From: Nephrocerus scutellatus
Taxonomy: Eukaryota; Arthropoda; Insecta; Diptera; Pipunculidae
Assembly (NCBI GenBank): GCA_947095585.1
Contig: OX352765.1
Location: forward strand, 89,426,965 to 89,490,964
Direction of reading: 5' to 3'
Length of the DNA: 64,000 nt
Positions 32,835-44,699 of the stretch are shown piece by piece. The position numbers were made by a program, and so were the translations under genes. Numbering within the stretch: position 1 is the stretch's first letter; every line of letters begins with the position of its first letter. Under the pieces are notes generated by a model. That model searched no databases, was not told the origin of the DNA, and saw only the letters and a list, made by a program, of their open reading frames with translations.

Positions 32835-34205
32835 CGCCAATTTCTGAATCTGGGACTTCTTCTGAATGAAGATAGAGAAGTGACCATATGTCATATATCA
32901 ATCAAGAAATTATAGTTTAAGCTCTAGGCTTATAGGTGCAACTACCATTTTTCCAAATTACTTCAACTACTTGAACTTTGAGAAAGTTAAATATAGATTG
33001 TCCTTTTTTCCTTTTAATCTTCTTAAATAACATTAAGCAACTCTACCTACTACTACCTACTACTTCCTGTCTTCCTGTATACATTACATGACAGCATTTC
33101 CTATGATGAAAAAGTCTAGTGAATGCGTTGGTGATGTGATGACACAAACTTAACATTATGGTGAACCAGAATCCATAGTGTATTAGCTTTTAATCGGTTT
33201 ATAAAAAAAACTCGAAGAAAAACCACCAACTACTGAAAGACAGCCTGCTAAATGGATGTTTGCTGACGTTTTCGTCGTGCAACAAGAAGTCGCCTTCAAG
33301 CATGCCCTTTAGCGTATATCTTCTCGTATACACTCGTATACTTGGAAGAATCATTCTTTTGCAGATTTCACATATGTGTGTATCTTAAAGAACTAGTTGA
33401 CGCGACACGCAAACTAGATTTTAAATATTCTGTTTCACCAGATTGTATGCATCCCAACCGGCGGCTTGATGTTCCGTAACGATCTACTGTTGCGTTATTT
33501 AATAATCATCAACAAGCATCATCGTAATAATCATAAGTTGAAAGTCAGTCATTAGTGGCAAGTGACATCCTTATCTCTCCGTCCAAATGAAGCAACAACC
33601 GACCGAGACATAGACGGCGACAGGTGGTACCATTAAAGTGCTTAAGTGGTATCGGTGCATATCCAACATAAAAGTTTGCTGTTGGCTTTCATCGTTCAGC
33701 TGGTACGATGAATATAAAATCTACAAGTGTACAAGTGTATTAAAGAGAATACTCGACATGACAAAATGTCACTGTAAGTGCGGGCGGTGTAGCAAGGTGT
33801 TAATCTCGAGGATGTTTGATTGAGTCGTGAAGCACCCTTGATAGATGGAATACTCACGACTGTTAATTAAACTAACTGAAGACTAAAGGTATTATGTTTT
33901 TCTGGAGTAATCGCTAAGAGCAGATGAATGAATTGGTGTACTCGTACTCGTAGGAGTAATTCAGATTGACGAGCGTGACTGTCTGGCTGCAAGTGGCTGC
34001 TCAGTTAACTGCGGCTTTTTTTTCTATTTATTTACTTCGCTTGCAAACTGGCAACACTGTAGATCTCACACTCGGTAAACCAAATATCCGCCCGATACGA
34101 TTTTCAGGACTTTTTGTAGGCCATTTTTAAATGGATTTTTTATTTTTACCTTTATCAAAATTACTGGCATTATAGGCTTCAAAACAAATACACAACTGCT
34201 GCACT
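32835..34205. other. no gene recognised
   Basis: ORF 33638-33823 shows no motif. CTACTACTACCTACTACTTC runs occur near 33047. Nothing else can be named. Confidence 0.4.
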
Positions 34206-34211
34206 CCATAA

Positions 34212-36430
34212 TTAGGAGGCTAAACTGTCAAAGTAGGTATGCGCCATTTTGATGCCACAAATCTTAAGGGACCTAGTGTGGATATTAAAGTGATACAGCC
34301 TGTAGCGTTCAGATACGAGATCAACTCGATGATCCCGTAATCCTGTGCTGATCCTGTAATTTGTAGGGCCAGCTAAAGCCGGACAATTGCAGAGGAAGTG
34401 TATGAGAATTTCGTTCTCATTTTCATCTTTGCAACTTCTGCAGAAGTTGTTGTACAATATACCCAACTTAGCAACATGGCTGCCCACTGGCCAGTGGCCC
34501 GTACTGATAGCCACAACTTTGGCAATATAATTTCGGCTTCTAGATAAAAACTCGATAGTTTTTTTTTTTTTTTTTTTTGTAGGATGGCCACATCAATCTT
34601 GATATGGCGCAGTTCGACAGACTGCTCCACCTGAGCTGTGTCTTAGTATTAAAAAAGAAGAGAATTTGCTCCTTGAGTGAGCCCATTGAACAACTAACCC
34701 TCCCTCTCTATATAGCCGATGTTCATCGTGATACCCATTTTAGCTAATCCGTCCGTCCTCTCATTACCCTCTTTATTAATGTGCCCCGGCACCCATACTA
34801 TGGTGTTGTCCAGTAATTGGCTAATAGAGATCAATTCTTCTTGGCACTGTTTTACAAGTTTCGAGTTTATGGTGGTCGCATAAATCGCCCTTATGGCAGA
34901 TTGGCTATCAACGCATATGTCCACCCTTCCGATTTGTGCGTTATTGAGACTTAGTGCCCTGCAGGCCTCCCTAATTTCTAGAATCTCTGCCTGAAAGATG
35001 CTAGCTGAATCGGGTAGCTTGTATGACCTTGACCGATTTAGATCATCCGAGAAGATATCTATACCGACTCCATCCTTCATCTTAGATCGGTCAGTGAATA
35101 TTGTTATGTCAAACTGTCTCGTTACTGCCCCGTCCTTTCAGTTTCCCCGATGAACGATGAGTTGAAGCAACATTTAGGGATGCAGTAGTCAGTAGATGAT
35201 GGTATCATGCCTTCAGGTACTGTCTGCAGTATATTATAGTGCCCGTATGGTTTAGTAACAAACCAACCAGATTCTCTGAGTCGTACTGCACTGCACGTCG
35301 CAACATTCTTCATAAATATGTCAGGAGGTGATAGGTGCAAGATGGTGTTCAAAGCATCGGTCGGACATGACCGTAGAGCTCCTGTGATGCCTACTACTGC
35401 TGATCGCTGTAATCTGAAATGCGGAAACACAGAGTAGGGCAATTCATTCCACATAATTATCATGCGGCTAAAGAAGGAACCCCTGAATTGGTTAGTACGT
35501 CCGAAGAAAAGCCTAATAGTAGACCCGTGGGCTCGAGTTAAGGCACGGGTATAAGGGATCGGTTAGAGAATGATCCACAGGTAAGAATGGGCCGTACAAA
35601 GCTATGGACAGCCAGAGAGCCATCTTTGATTGAAGACCCAATTTCCTGCCGATAGTTTTGGTGCTGGCATAGAGAGCCACGCACGCTTTCTTAGATCTGT
35701 TCTTTATGTTAGCCGTCCAGCTCAGCTGTCTATCCAGGATTACTCCTAGATATTTGGCACTGGGGTAAGGCTGAGATTTTTCCCATTGATTTTTTGAAGG
35801 ATAAAGTTTGAATTTAGTGCTGAACAATACTTTTTCAGTCTTCCCAGGGTTGATTCCAAAGCCACAGCTTGTTGTCCAGAGCTGACTTTACCCAGGGTCC
35901 CTTCCATGACTTCACTGATTACGGGAAGGTACTGGCCTGATACGAGTATTACCCCGTCATCTGCGTACGCAACTACCTTCGTCTTATACTCTTCAAGTTT
36001 TAGTAGCATTTTGTTAATTACCATCAGCCACAGTAAGGAAGAGATGACCCCTCTTTGGGGAGTGCCTCTGTCGACTCGTTTGGTAATGTTACAGGATGTA
36101 TAATCCTGCCACCGAACATGGATATGATCCATTGCGAAAGGAAGGATTCCACTCCTGACTGAGTTAGAGCTTCCTTAATGGCCTCAATGTGCACATTGTT
36201 GAAGGTCCCTTCTATTTCTAAGAAGGTACTTGTAGTTAATCGTGTGCTCAATCGTTCGCACTACCTCATGGAAGTCGGTTTCCGTGGACCTTCCCTTGTG
36301 ATATGCGTGTTGAGATCTCGACGCTCGTGTGACTTCAAATCGTTGCCTGATATGATGATCTAAGATTCGCTCCAGAAAGAAAGAAGCTCCTTTAGAAAGA
36401 ACGATGGGAGATTTAGTAACAAACAATATA
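34212..36430 (-). mobile_element. LOA/I-like non-LTR retrotransposon, longest remnant: RT, linker, RNase H, Cys-His tail
   Basis: Read downwards. 36426-36184: LERILDHHIRQRFE, SQHAYHKGRSTETDFHEVVR. 36251-36024: FLEIEGTFNNVHIEAIKEAL, where family motif A FLDIEGAFNN has D to E at the first catalytic aspartate. 36132-35746: RGTPQRGVISSLLW and VVAYADDGVILVSG; YADD at 35956-35967 is intact. 35827-35513: AKYLGVILDRQLSW, ALYASTKTIGRKLGLQSKMA. 35463-35122: RSAVVGITGALRSCPTDALN then TILHLSPPDIFMKNVATCSA. 35080-34694: RNase H with VDICVDSQSAIRA (catalytic D in DSQ) and IVWVPGHINKEGNERTDGLA. 34514-34212: NNFCRSCKDENE then HFLCNCPAL. All domains are in order over 2.2 kb. Frameshifts separate the open blocks. 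A 21-base T run at 34559-34579 interrupts it. The endonuclease and ORF1 are missing, as for a 5'-truncated copy. Not functional. Confidence 0.92.
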
Positions 36431-38395
36431 AGAGTAAATTAATAATATAGCTAAGTCTTATATGTACTGTGCCCGAATATTGACTGACCAATTTTAGGCG
36501 TCGCAACCTAAATCTCTTCGTCGCTGGTATACCAATTTATTAAGCACATGCCTTCAACCAAAAATATTTGACTTTGCAATTACAGAAAGTATTTGGTCGG
36601 CCTTACATAGTAATCTGCTTAACTATATTTCTTCTTAATAAAAATACATATACATTTATGATATATAGTATAAAATAATCTGACTTTTACCTTGTCAATC
36701 ACATCGCCAATTCCCATTAGGTAATTGCTGCCGTTTAAGAGCGAACGGTTTGATCGAGCAATTTAAAAACCCAATGTGGCGTAAACAGAGGAATTGCAAT
36801 AAACTGCAATACAATAAACGATAATAATAACTTGACAAAAATCTGTAAAAAAAACCGAATAAATAAATTACACGATTCGGTTATCCATTGCTCCAATGGA
36901 GGACGAATCCAACTGAATAAAATCCTTTTGGAATGGATGATTCTCGTTCGGTCGATCATAACATCATTTTACCTTGCATAGCTTGTTACACGCTTGATAT
37001 CTCTCCTGGGGTTTTGCCACACATTTTCCACAACAACAACAACGACTCGAAAACAGCATCGTTTACACAGTAGTTGTGGCAGAAAAAAAATTATGACCGT
37101 CATTCAATCAGAAAGCAATCTTCCATTCAATCTACCCTTCGCAGTTAGTAGGAATTTACATTTTGTATACAGTCGAGCTGTTGTGCGGAAGTTCAACTGA
37201 CACTACAGCAATATCATGGTACTATCATCAACTTACTCTGGGCCAGAATATTAGGATCTAATGATGTTTAATGCTTTGCATTGGTTAGCGAAACGCTTTG
37301 GTTTTTAGCTATCTCCTGGCTACTAACTACACAACATAGCTTGTTTCATACACTGCGTTGAAAGGATCTACCATCATCGATGAATTAAGATGCAAAGGAA
37401 AACAACAAACCACAATGAGAAAAGTATTCACAGTTTGGGTAGAATTTAGGTGCAGCTTAACAAAGTGCGGGAAAATGATAAACGATCCAAAGGATCAAAT
37501 ATCTAAATTTCTTTAACAAAAAAAAAACCCCCTACGCTGCCTAAGGTATCCTTTGAACACTCACTACTCTCATCGAATTGGGATTCAAATGCGAACCGCA
37601 TTTAGAAGTGCAAAGTGCTGACTGCTTCTATCAATTATTCACATAGAAATCCACACAGTTATCCTTTAGCATTGGCAGCAAAAACAGACAGAATATTATC
37701 TAGTATCTGTAGATATTTTCCTACACAACTACCGCGTGCGTTCGCTTGGATTCACTAGCCAGAGGTAAACGTAAGGCACGTCCACAAATTGAATCTAAAG
37801 TTTCTTCTTATACGAGTAGTTACAGAAGAAGGTGTTTTGTTGCTGTTGTTCTGTAGAAGAGCCCTTCACGGAAAAGAGAGCGAGGCTTATATGCCCTAAA
37901 AAAGCACCATACGACAAAGATGTGTCAGAGTGTATGTGTGTGAGCCAAGCAATGCCAATGCTCTTATGTGCCTACTCCTGCGCCTACAGTGCGCACTTGC
38001 TTTGACTTTGTGGGTTACTTACACAGCGGCAGCCGCATATGGGAATCTAGGCGGCCTTTTATGTTAAAGAGTTTTATGAATGTTCCTCGTAAAGAATTTT
38101 ATAGCTTTCAAGCTTTCATCACCCATTTAAGGGATAATCCTCTTTGGCGTCTATTCCCTCTTAACACGATTAGTGCACTTGTGTTTAATACGCACATAAA
38201 ACTTAGCATCCTAAAGATGATGCAGACAGTGGGTCAAAATGTAATTTCATTCAGTGATAATTTACATTCATATAAATTAAAATTAAATTTTGTGCGGTTG
38301 TGTATTAATGAAACCTCACATTTACAAATCGATTTTTATGAAATTTGCAAAGTATATTATTGGCAGGAGGATGGTTATGGGCTATAGTACACTAT
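36431..38395. other. no gene recognised
   Basis: ORFs at 36735-36959, 36994-37200 and 37968-38387 show no motif. CAACAACAACAACGAC runs occur near 37031. Nothing else can be named. Confidence 0.4.
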
Positions 38396-38399
38396 CTTT

Positions 38400-39555
38400 T
38401 CCCCTAGAATCTTGAGAGTGTTTTGAGATGGTCTCAAGGGAACCTTTAGCGTGTTTGAAGGGTCTTGAGGGAGTATTAATGGGGGTAGTAACGTAGTCTT
38501 AACGTGGTCTTGAGGTGATCTTGAGAGAGTCTTTAGGTAGTCTTCAGAAGGGTCTCGAGATGGTTTCGTGAGGATCTTTAGTGTGGTCTTGAGGTGGTCC
38601 TTAGGTGGATTGAGGGTATTTTGAGACGGTCGTGAGTGAAGTCTTGAGGGGGTCTTAAGAAGGTTTTAAGGATGTCTTGGGATGGCTCTGATGGAATATT
38701 TAGGGGATTTTGAGAGGGTCGTGAGTGGAGTCTTGAAGGGGTTTTTAGGTGTTCTAAAGTGTGGTCTTGAGAGTGTTTTTAGGGGATCTTGTGATACAAA
38801 TACTAGCTTCTCGCGACCATATGTGTTGTCCATGTATTTTTTTGCACAAAAATGGAAGGGACCTACAATTTAACGCCGTATCCGAACAGCGAATTGAGAT
38901 ATTTAGTCGGTTCTTGAGGGAGTCTTTAGGTGGTCTTGAGGGGTTCTTGAGGAGTTTTTGAGAGGGTCATGAGTGGAGTCTGGAGGGAATCTTAAGAAGG
39001 TTTTAAGGTGGTCTTGAGGGATTTTTAAGAGGGTCGTGAGTGGAACCTAAAAGAGGTTTTTACGTGGTCCTGAGGGATTAATGATGGGGGTAGTAACATG
39101 GTCTTAACTGGGTATTGAGGTGATCATGAGAGAGTATTTAGGTAGTCTTGAAAGGGGTCCGGAGGGGGTTTTGTGAGGATCTTTAGTGTGGTCTTGAGGT
39201 GGTCCTTAGGTGGATTGAGGGTATTTTTAGAGGGTCGTGAGTGGAGTCTTGATGGGGTCTTAAGAAGGTTTTTATGGTGTCTTGGGGTGGTCCTGATGGA
39301 ATCTTTAGGGGATTTTGAGAGGGTCTTGAGTGGAGTCTTGAGGGGGTTTTTAGGTGTTCGAAAATGTGGTCTTGGGAGTGTTTTCATGGGGAAATGTTAA
39401 GGTGGGTGAGGAAATATTAATGGGGGTCATAACGTAGTCTTAATGGGGTCTTGATGGAGATATTGAGGGTGCTCTTGAGGGGTTTTTAGAGGGTCCTTTG
39501 AAAGTCTCAAAGGACTTTTTAAGGGTCTTTTTGGGGACTTATGGGTGTCTCCATA
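38400..39555 (+). repeat. G/T-rich degenerate satellite array 1 (unit near GGTCTTGAGGG, about 11 bp)
   Basis: The plus strand is an almost unbroken succession of GGTCTTGAGGG, GGTCTTAAGAA, GGTCGTGAGTG, GAGTCTTTAGG and similar 10-12 bp variants, with very little C except in TCTT. A higher-order unit of about 300 bp recurs at an offset of 605 bp (38484-38790 and 39088-39390). It includes an identical 51-bp block starting GGATCTTTAGTGTGGTCTTG at 38572 and 39177. Minus-strand ORFs such as 39124-39387 are K/T/P-rich by-products. Confidence 0.9.
38825..38895 (-). mobile_element. SINE-like body fragment inside array 1
   Basis: The plus text CATGTATTTTTTTGCACAAA, AATGGAAGGGACCTACAATT then TAACGCCG, TATCCGAAC matches 12993-13055 (CATGTATATTATTGCACACA, AATGGAGGGGACCCACAATT). 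That segment is the body of SINE-like copy 1. The tRNA-like head is missing. Satellite sequence continues on both sides. Confidence 0.75.
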
Positions 39556-39589
39556 TTACCATCCCATCTGAATAATATTGAAATTTTAT

Positions 39590-39861
39590 ATACAAATTTC
39601 ATTAAAAACTAAAAAGTATAAAATAAAGTTATATAAAAAATTTACTTTTATTGAAGTATCATAACAATCAAATAAAATAGGTGGTAGATCTGAAGCATCT
39701 GTTAAAAAATAAATGAAAATTGCTGGAATGTTTTTTAAGTAAATCTGGAATATTTGTGACTTAAAAAAATCACATAATTTAAAAGAACCGTGCTAAGCAT
39801 TTGATGTTATTTTAAGCTTGTCACAAATCTCAAATGCTTAGCACGGTTCTTTTAAATTATG
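39590..39861. repeat. AT-rich module with perfect 32-bp inverted repeat
   Basis: Left arm 39773-39804 starts CATAATTTAAAAGAACCGTG. Right arm 39830-39861 starts TCAAATGCTTAGCACGGTTC. The arms are perfect reverse complements over 32 bp with a 25-nt spacer. The sequence left of the palindrome (about 39660-39804) is homologous, in reverse, to 42830-42960. The spacer plus right arm is homologous, in forward sense, to 42788-42850. Confidence 0.9.
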
Positions 39862-40163
39862 TAAAAGATGTATGTGCGCGCATCACTTGCGAACGGCTGT
39901 ACCGATTTGGCTTGATCTTTTTTTTTGTGTTCGTAATTGCCAGGACATAGTTCTTACGAAAGAAAATTTTGGGAAAATCTACCGGAAAAGTTGGAAAATT
40001 CGGAAAAACAAAAAATAATGTTTTTGTATGAGATTTCGCGTGTATCTGATCCCGATGGTTTTTTAGAAGAGAACATTCTGAGGGGAAATCTCGGTTAGTT
40101 CCGGAAAAACCTGAAGAAATTTAAGTAATTTGGGGCGAAATGAAGTTCGCCGGGTCAGCTAGT
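39862..40163 (+). mobile_element. fragment ending in a Helitron-like 3' terminus
   Basis: CGAACGGCTGTACCGATTTG near 39892-39911 is a string common in insect interspersed repeats. The segment ends with a 6-bp stem hairpin (GGCGAA at 40134-40139, TTCGCC at 40146-40151), then GGGTCAGCTAG and T at 40163. Helitrons end in a hairpin shortly before CTRR and insert between A and T; CTAG followed by T fits. No 5' end was settled and no Rep/helicase coding sequence exists here, so any element is non-autonomous. Confidence 0.45.
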
Positions 40164-41405
40164 TTATTATAAAAGTTTTTGAACTAAGAGCTAACAAGTT
40201 TGTTAAGCATGGAACTTTTGACAAAAACTTAATCTTATTACCCCACAGAACTACCAACTACTAGGTACTCTTCCGTAGCATATCCAGTACTATTACAACT
40301 ATCACTTTTCGTCGGCAGACACAATGATGTGCTGAGTACTGGTGTCTCTAGCTGGATTTTTTGAATGCTCTGTTAAATGAATGTCGGAATGAAGTGCAAC
40401 AACTGTACATATTTGTACATATACAACAAAATGGGCAATAGCAGACGAAAGAAAAAACTAGTTCATCACTAATCGTAAGAGCTATCTTGAGAACAAATAT
40501 GTCTTTACAAGAGAGCCATGTTCAAGGAACTATATCCACCTCCTATTCGTAGTTGGCGAAAAATGCTCGTATGCTGAACGTCTGTTAATAGCCCCGTCGA
40601 CCGAATTAACCAAAGGAATGCAAAATAATGCAAATAATGCAAAAAGAAGCCCAAGGCCGATAACGACGGCACAATTTGTTCTTATCCTGCCATAATCCTC
40701 CAGAATACGGTTTGTCTTTTTTTCCACCCCCTCCAGGGATCATTTTTTGTGTACGTTTCTTCATTTTTGCTTTGATGGTTTCATTTTTGTATAAAATGAG
40801 GTTCATTTTTAGTTTGCTGTTCTGTATGGGGTCATCCGTTTTATGATTCTGAATCTAATTAAAAGACGTATCGTAATTGACCACGGAGATAATATGGTTT
40901 CGCGAAGCCTTGATGTGATGCCAGATAAAAGTTTCTATATCATTATATTTCCACGCTAACATTAATTAAGAGAACATTGATGTGTGAAACTGTTCCCTAT
41001 ATTTACAGGGTCATTGCTGGATAACGAGCAACGACTCCTGGAGAATTCCACTGCGTTCTACCAAGAAGAGAAATTACCATTAAAAGGTAAAATCTTATCT
41101 GAAAATTTCTATACAGACCTTAAAAAAATTATTGTTCAATAATTAACATCTATCTATAATTATAATTGCCGTTGTCTTTCTGTTTGTTTGTTTGTATGAA
41201 TATAACGCTGAATAGGTGGTGCAGAAGTCGAGATATGGACGACAATATGTATTAATGGTATAAGAGTGGAGAATATGAAAATTTATGGTGAAATGGTGAA
41301 TGATAAAAGGATAAAAAAAAAAGATTTCGCCATTTTTTTGATGGGTTCTCGCTACTGGTGATTCTATATTCTGCATATGACTACATTACACTTGACACTA
41401 GACAA
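40164..41405. other. no gene recognised; one outlying core of the 590-1430 repeat
   Basis: TAGGTGGTGCAGAAGTCGAG at 41213-41232 resembles the repeat cores of the first 1.4 kb. ORFs at 40530-40806 and 41143-41376 show no motif. Confidence 0.4.
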
Positions 41406-42790
41406 AGAAAATCCCTGAAGAGTTGTAAAGAGGGTTTTGAGTTGGATGTTGATTGGTTTTTAAAAGGTCTTGAGGGTGGTTTTGAGGTCATGAGGGCGGT
41501 TTGAGGGGGGGTCTTTAGGGGGTTTTGTGGGGGATTGAGGAGAGTTTGAGAGGGACTTGAATAGGGTCCTGAAGAGGGTCATCCCTTGGCAATAAGTCTC
41601 TATATAAAAATAAAAAAAAAATAAAAAATAAAACGTAGTCTTGAGGTATTGGTTTTAGGTATTGAGGTATGAGTCCTAAGGAGTTATTGAGGAGGTCTTG
41701 AGGGTGGTATTTATGGTTTAAGGGAGTCTTGAGGTGTTCTTGCGGTGGTCTCAATGGGGGTTTGAGAGTTTTGGAGATCTTAAGGGAATCTTGAGTGGAG
41801 TCTTGAGGGGTTCTTAGGAGTCGTGTGGTGGTCTTGAAGGAGTATTCAGGGGGTCTTAAGGGGGACCTAACGAGATCTTAACGGGGACCTAACGGGTTCT
41901 TAAGTGTGGTCCTCAGGTGGTCTGGAGGGTGGTTTGAGTGGAGTATTGAGTGGTGTGCTTAGGTGGTCTTGAGGAGGGATGGAGGGTCATGAGTGGAGTC
42001 TTAAGGGGGTCTTAAGGGAGTTTTTAAGTAGTCTTGAGGGGGTCTACAGGTAGTTGTGTGAGGATATTTAATGGGGTCTTGAGGGAGTCTTTAGGTGGTA
42101 CTGAGGAGTTCTTGATGAGTTCTGGAGGGGATTTTGAGAGACTCATGAATGGAGTCTTGAGCGGATCTTAAGAATGTTTTAAGGGGGTCTTGAGGTGGTC
42201 GTGAGGGTATTTTCAGAGGGTCGTGAGTGGATCCTTAAGTGGTTTTTTGGTGGTCTTGAGAAGGTCTTAAGGGAACCTTACAGGGGTTTGAGGGGGTCTT
42301 GAGAGAGTGTTGATCGCGGTTATAACGTGGTCTTAACGGGGTGATCTTGAGGGTGTCTTTAGGTAGTCTTGAGGGAGGTCCCGAGGGGGTTTTTGAGGAT
42401 CTTTAGTGGGCTCTTGAGGGGGTCTTTAGGTCATCTTGACGGGATGTTGAGGGAATTTTGGGAGTGTCTCAAGTAGAGGGGTTTTAAGGGGGCTTAAAAG
42501 AGGACTTGAGGGGTTTGAGAGGGTCTTAATGGGGCCCTTAGGAGGGTTTTAGGGGGTTCTTAAGGTAATCTTTAGTAGGGTCTTCGGGGGGTTTTGAGAG
42601 GGGTTATGAGAGGTGTCCTGATGAGTTCTTAGGTGGTCTTGAGGGGGTTTGTGGGGGTCTGAATGGAATCTTGAGTGGGGTCTTGAGGAGTTCCTTAGGT
42701 AGTATTCGGGGGATCTTGAGGGGATCTTGAGAGGATTTTAAGAGGGTTGTTAGTGGAGTCTTGAGGGGGTCTTAAGAAGGTTTTTAAGGT
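41406..42790 (+). repeat. G/T-rich degenerate satellite array 2
   Basis: Same unit as array 1 (GGTCTTGAGGG variants), same strand. It is interrupted by an A-rich insert at about 41590-41630. A recognisable part of the ~300-bp higher-order unit lies at 42310-42500 (TATAACGTGGTCTTAACGGG, GTCTTTAGGTAGTCTTGAGG, GAGGATCTTTAGTGGG). It ends directly at the palindrome-type module at 42788. Confidence 0.9.
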
Positions 42791-42960
42791 GATGTTATTT
42801 TAATCTTGTCATAAACCTCAAATGCTAAGCACGGTTCTATTAAATTATGCGATTTTTTTAAGCCACAAATATTCGAGATTGCAGCAATTTTATTTTATTT
42901 ATTTTTTAACAGTTCCAGTTGCTCCAAATCTGCCACCAATTTTATTTTCTACCTTTAAGG
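42788..42960 (+). repeat. second copy of the palindrome module
   Basis: GATGTTATTTTAATCTTGTC, then CTCAAATGCTAAGCACGGTT matches the spacer and right arm at 39803-39861. The continuation (CGATTTTTTTAAGCCACAAA then TATTC) matches the reverse complement of 39740-39772. This copy is a single arm, not a palindrome. Confidence 0.85.
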
Positions 42961-44085
42961 GGTCTAGTTATGCTCAAATAAACAAACATTTTTGATTTAA
43001 TTTACAAAATAAGTTTGTGTACGGCTTATTACGGTCCTGTATTTTTAGAATCACTATAGACACATATGAAGTAAAAACATCAAATTATCGAATCCTTGAA
43101 AGCAAAGTCGTCACATTTAAGGAAAGTCTGGTGGAAGAAACTTTTTTTTTAACAGCATTTTTGGTTTATTCCGTTGCGCGGTAATTTTCCGTAAAATACC
43201 TTTCGGTTATTAGTCCACCTCCATAAACTGATTATACTCCACGCTACAATAAACACATGGTCTAATATTTTCCTGCAAATTCTTTCTAATTTCATCATTG
43301 CTATGCTCCTTTTAACCCTGCGTTGGAGTTTTTGTGCCTTTTTCATCATTCCTACCTTAACTACCAGCTAATTGTTTAATTTCCTTAATGTGCGTCTGTT
43401 GGTTTTGGCCAATTGCAAGACTAAAAATGTTTACATTTCTCTCTCTCTATATCTCTAATTGATGCATAGACTATGGACAAGAATGAATTTAATTTAAAAT
43501 GAAGTCCACTCATTTAGAAAAGGAAGGATAGCAAATGGGAAATATAAAATGAAGGAGAATTAAATTGAAGGTAAATCTTTAAACCTTCATTAGAGCAAAA
43601 ATACCAAGAACAAGGCATAAGAAAAATACCTTTATCAGAGTGAAAAGGTGAACCATCCTAGATAAATGTAAACAATATCTTCGACTTCGACAGGAAGAGA
43701 TAAATAAATAACCCAGTAGCTTTTGTGTACAGTTAGTAAATACGAGTGCTATAGAAGCAGCAGGACTACTTGAACTGATTTCTGAATTCCTTTATAAATC
43801 ACAAAATATTGACTCTATAGCTGACTATGCGTTTTTGAAAACAATTTTTCAACTTAAAGGAAAACCTAACTTCTACGGTGCAGTAATCTTTCAATGACTC
43901 ATCATCATCATGATGATTATCTGTTGGAAAACATTGTACTTTGAGAAGAAGAAAAAAATGTTTTTTTTCATTAAGAGCGGTTTATTGCATCGTCGTCTTG
44001 TGTTTTCCGTTTTCAGGCGGAGTAGAAAACGTGTCACGAAAATAGAAACAATCTCTTTAAATTTTTGTTAAATTTTATTTAATTC
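42961..44085. other. no gene recognised
   Basis: AT-rich, with a short minus-strand ORF (43149-43349) of no recognisable type and a small palindrome ATCATCATCATGATGAT near 43904. Confidence 0.4.
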
Positions 44086-44089
44086 TCTT

Positions 44090-44210
44090 AGACAAACCGG
44101 CTGCCTGCAGATTGGCTACGAATTGTCTAGAGTTTCAGTTTTGATTCCAAATTCTCCCAATTTTCTACTCTAGACAAGCCGCCTGTTTTCTGCTTGGCTG
44201 CGGCTTGTCT
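44090..44210. repeat. pair of related hairpin-forming repeats
   Basis: 44172-44210 has perfect 11-bp arms (AGACAAGCCGC and GCGGCTTGTCT) around a 17-nt loop. 44090-44128 is a diverged copy (AGACAAACCGG ... AATTGTCT) with the same TTGGCT loop and the same flank (AGAGTTT/AAAGTTT). Nothing indicates what these do. Confidence 0.7.
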
Positions 44211-44329
44211 AAAGTTTAAGGATTGGAAAATTCTTAAGACCACCGTTTGACAAAGTTAAGTTATAAGTAAACTTTAAAAATAATTTCATCAATATTAGAA
44301 CGAAAATTTAGCTCCTGTCGCATAATATG

Positions 44330-44660
44330 CCGAGGTCTCGAAAATATTGCACGCCGGATATGAATTAACCGTGGAGAAAGTAAGTGGACTTGTTGCATTT
44401 ACGTGACAATATAATAGATTGGTATTTGGTGATATTGAGGTCTAAGCTATTTTTGAGGCACCAGGTCGAAAATCTTTTTAGGTCTTGTTGAAGGAGGCAG
44501 ACGTCTTTTAGTTAACAAATGGGTTTGGAGAATTTTGTATCGTCAGCGTAGAGAGAGAGCGTAGTGTTTAATGACCCTCTCAAGATCAATTATAGTTAGA
44601 ATGAATAGAAGGGACATAGATGGCTACCTTGCGGAACACCAGATGTGGCCAAGAATATGG
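44330..44660 (-). mobile_element. CR1-like RT fragment
   Basis: Read downwards: TSGVPQGSHLCP, a one-base frameshift, LLFILTIIDLERVIKH then ALSLYADDTKFSKPI. YADD is intact. Next come LLQQDLKRFSTWCLKNSLDL and NITKYQSIILSRKCN. The GVPQGSHL motif B and the WC-N-L-LN-K pattern are typical of CR1/Jockey-superfamily RT and differ from family Y (GVPQGSVL). Only motif B to thumb survives. The next element starts about 50 bp away on the opposite strand. Confidence 0.85.
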
Positions 44661-44699
44661 CCGAAATGACACACCTTACGCGGACGCCATAAATACGAT

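Noticed and set aside
32407..32901. 164-codon and 101-codon minus-strand ORFs with repeats
   Set aside because: They are by-products of a 60-bp minisatellite whose period is divisible by three.
39124..39387. K/T/P-rich 87-codon ORF
   Set aside because: Antisense of the G/T-rich satellite; the composition follows from the repeat unit.
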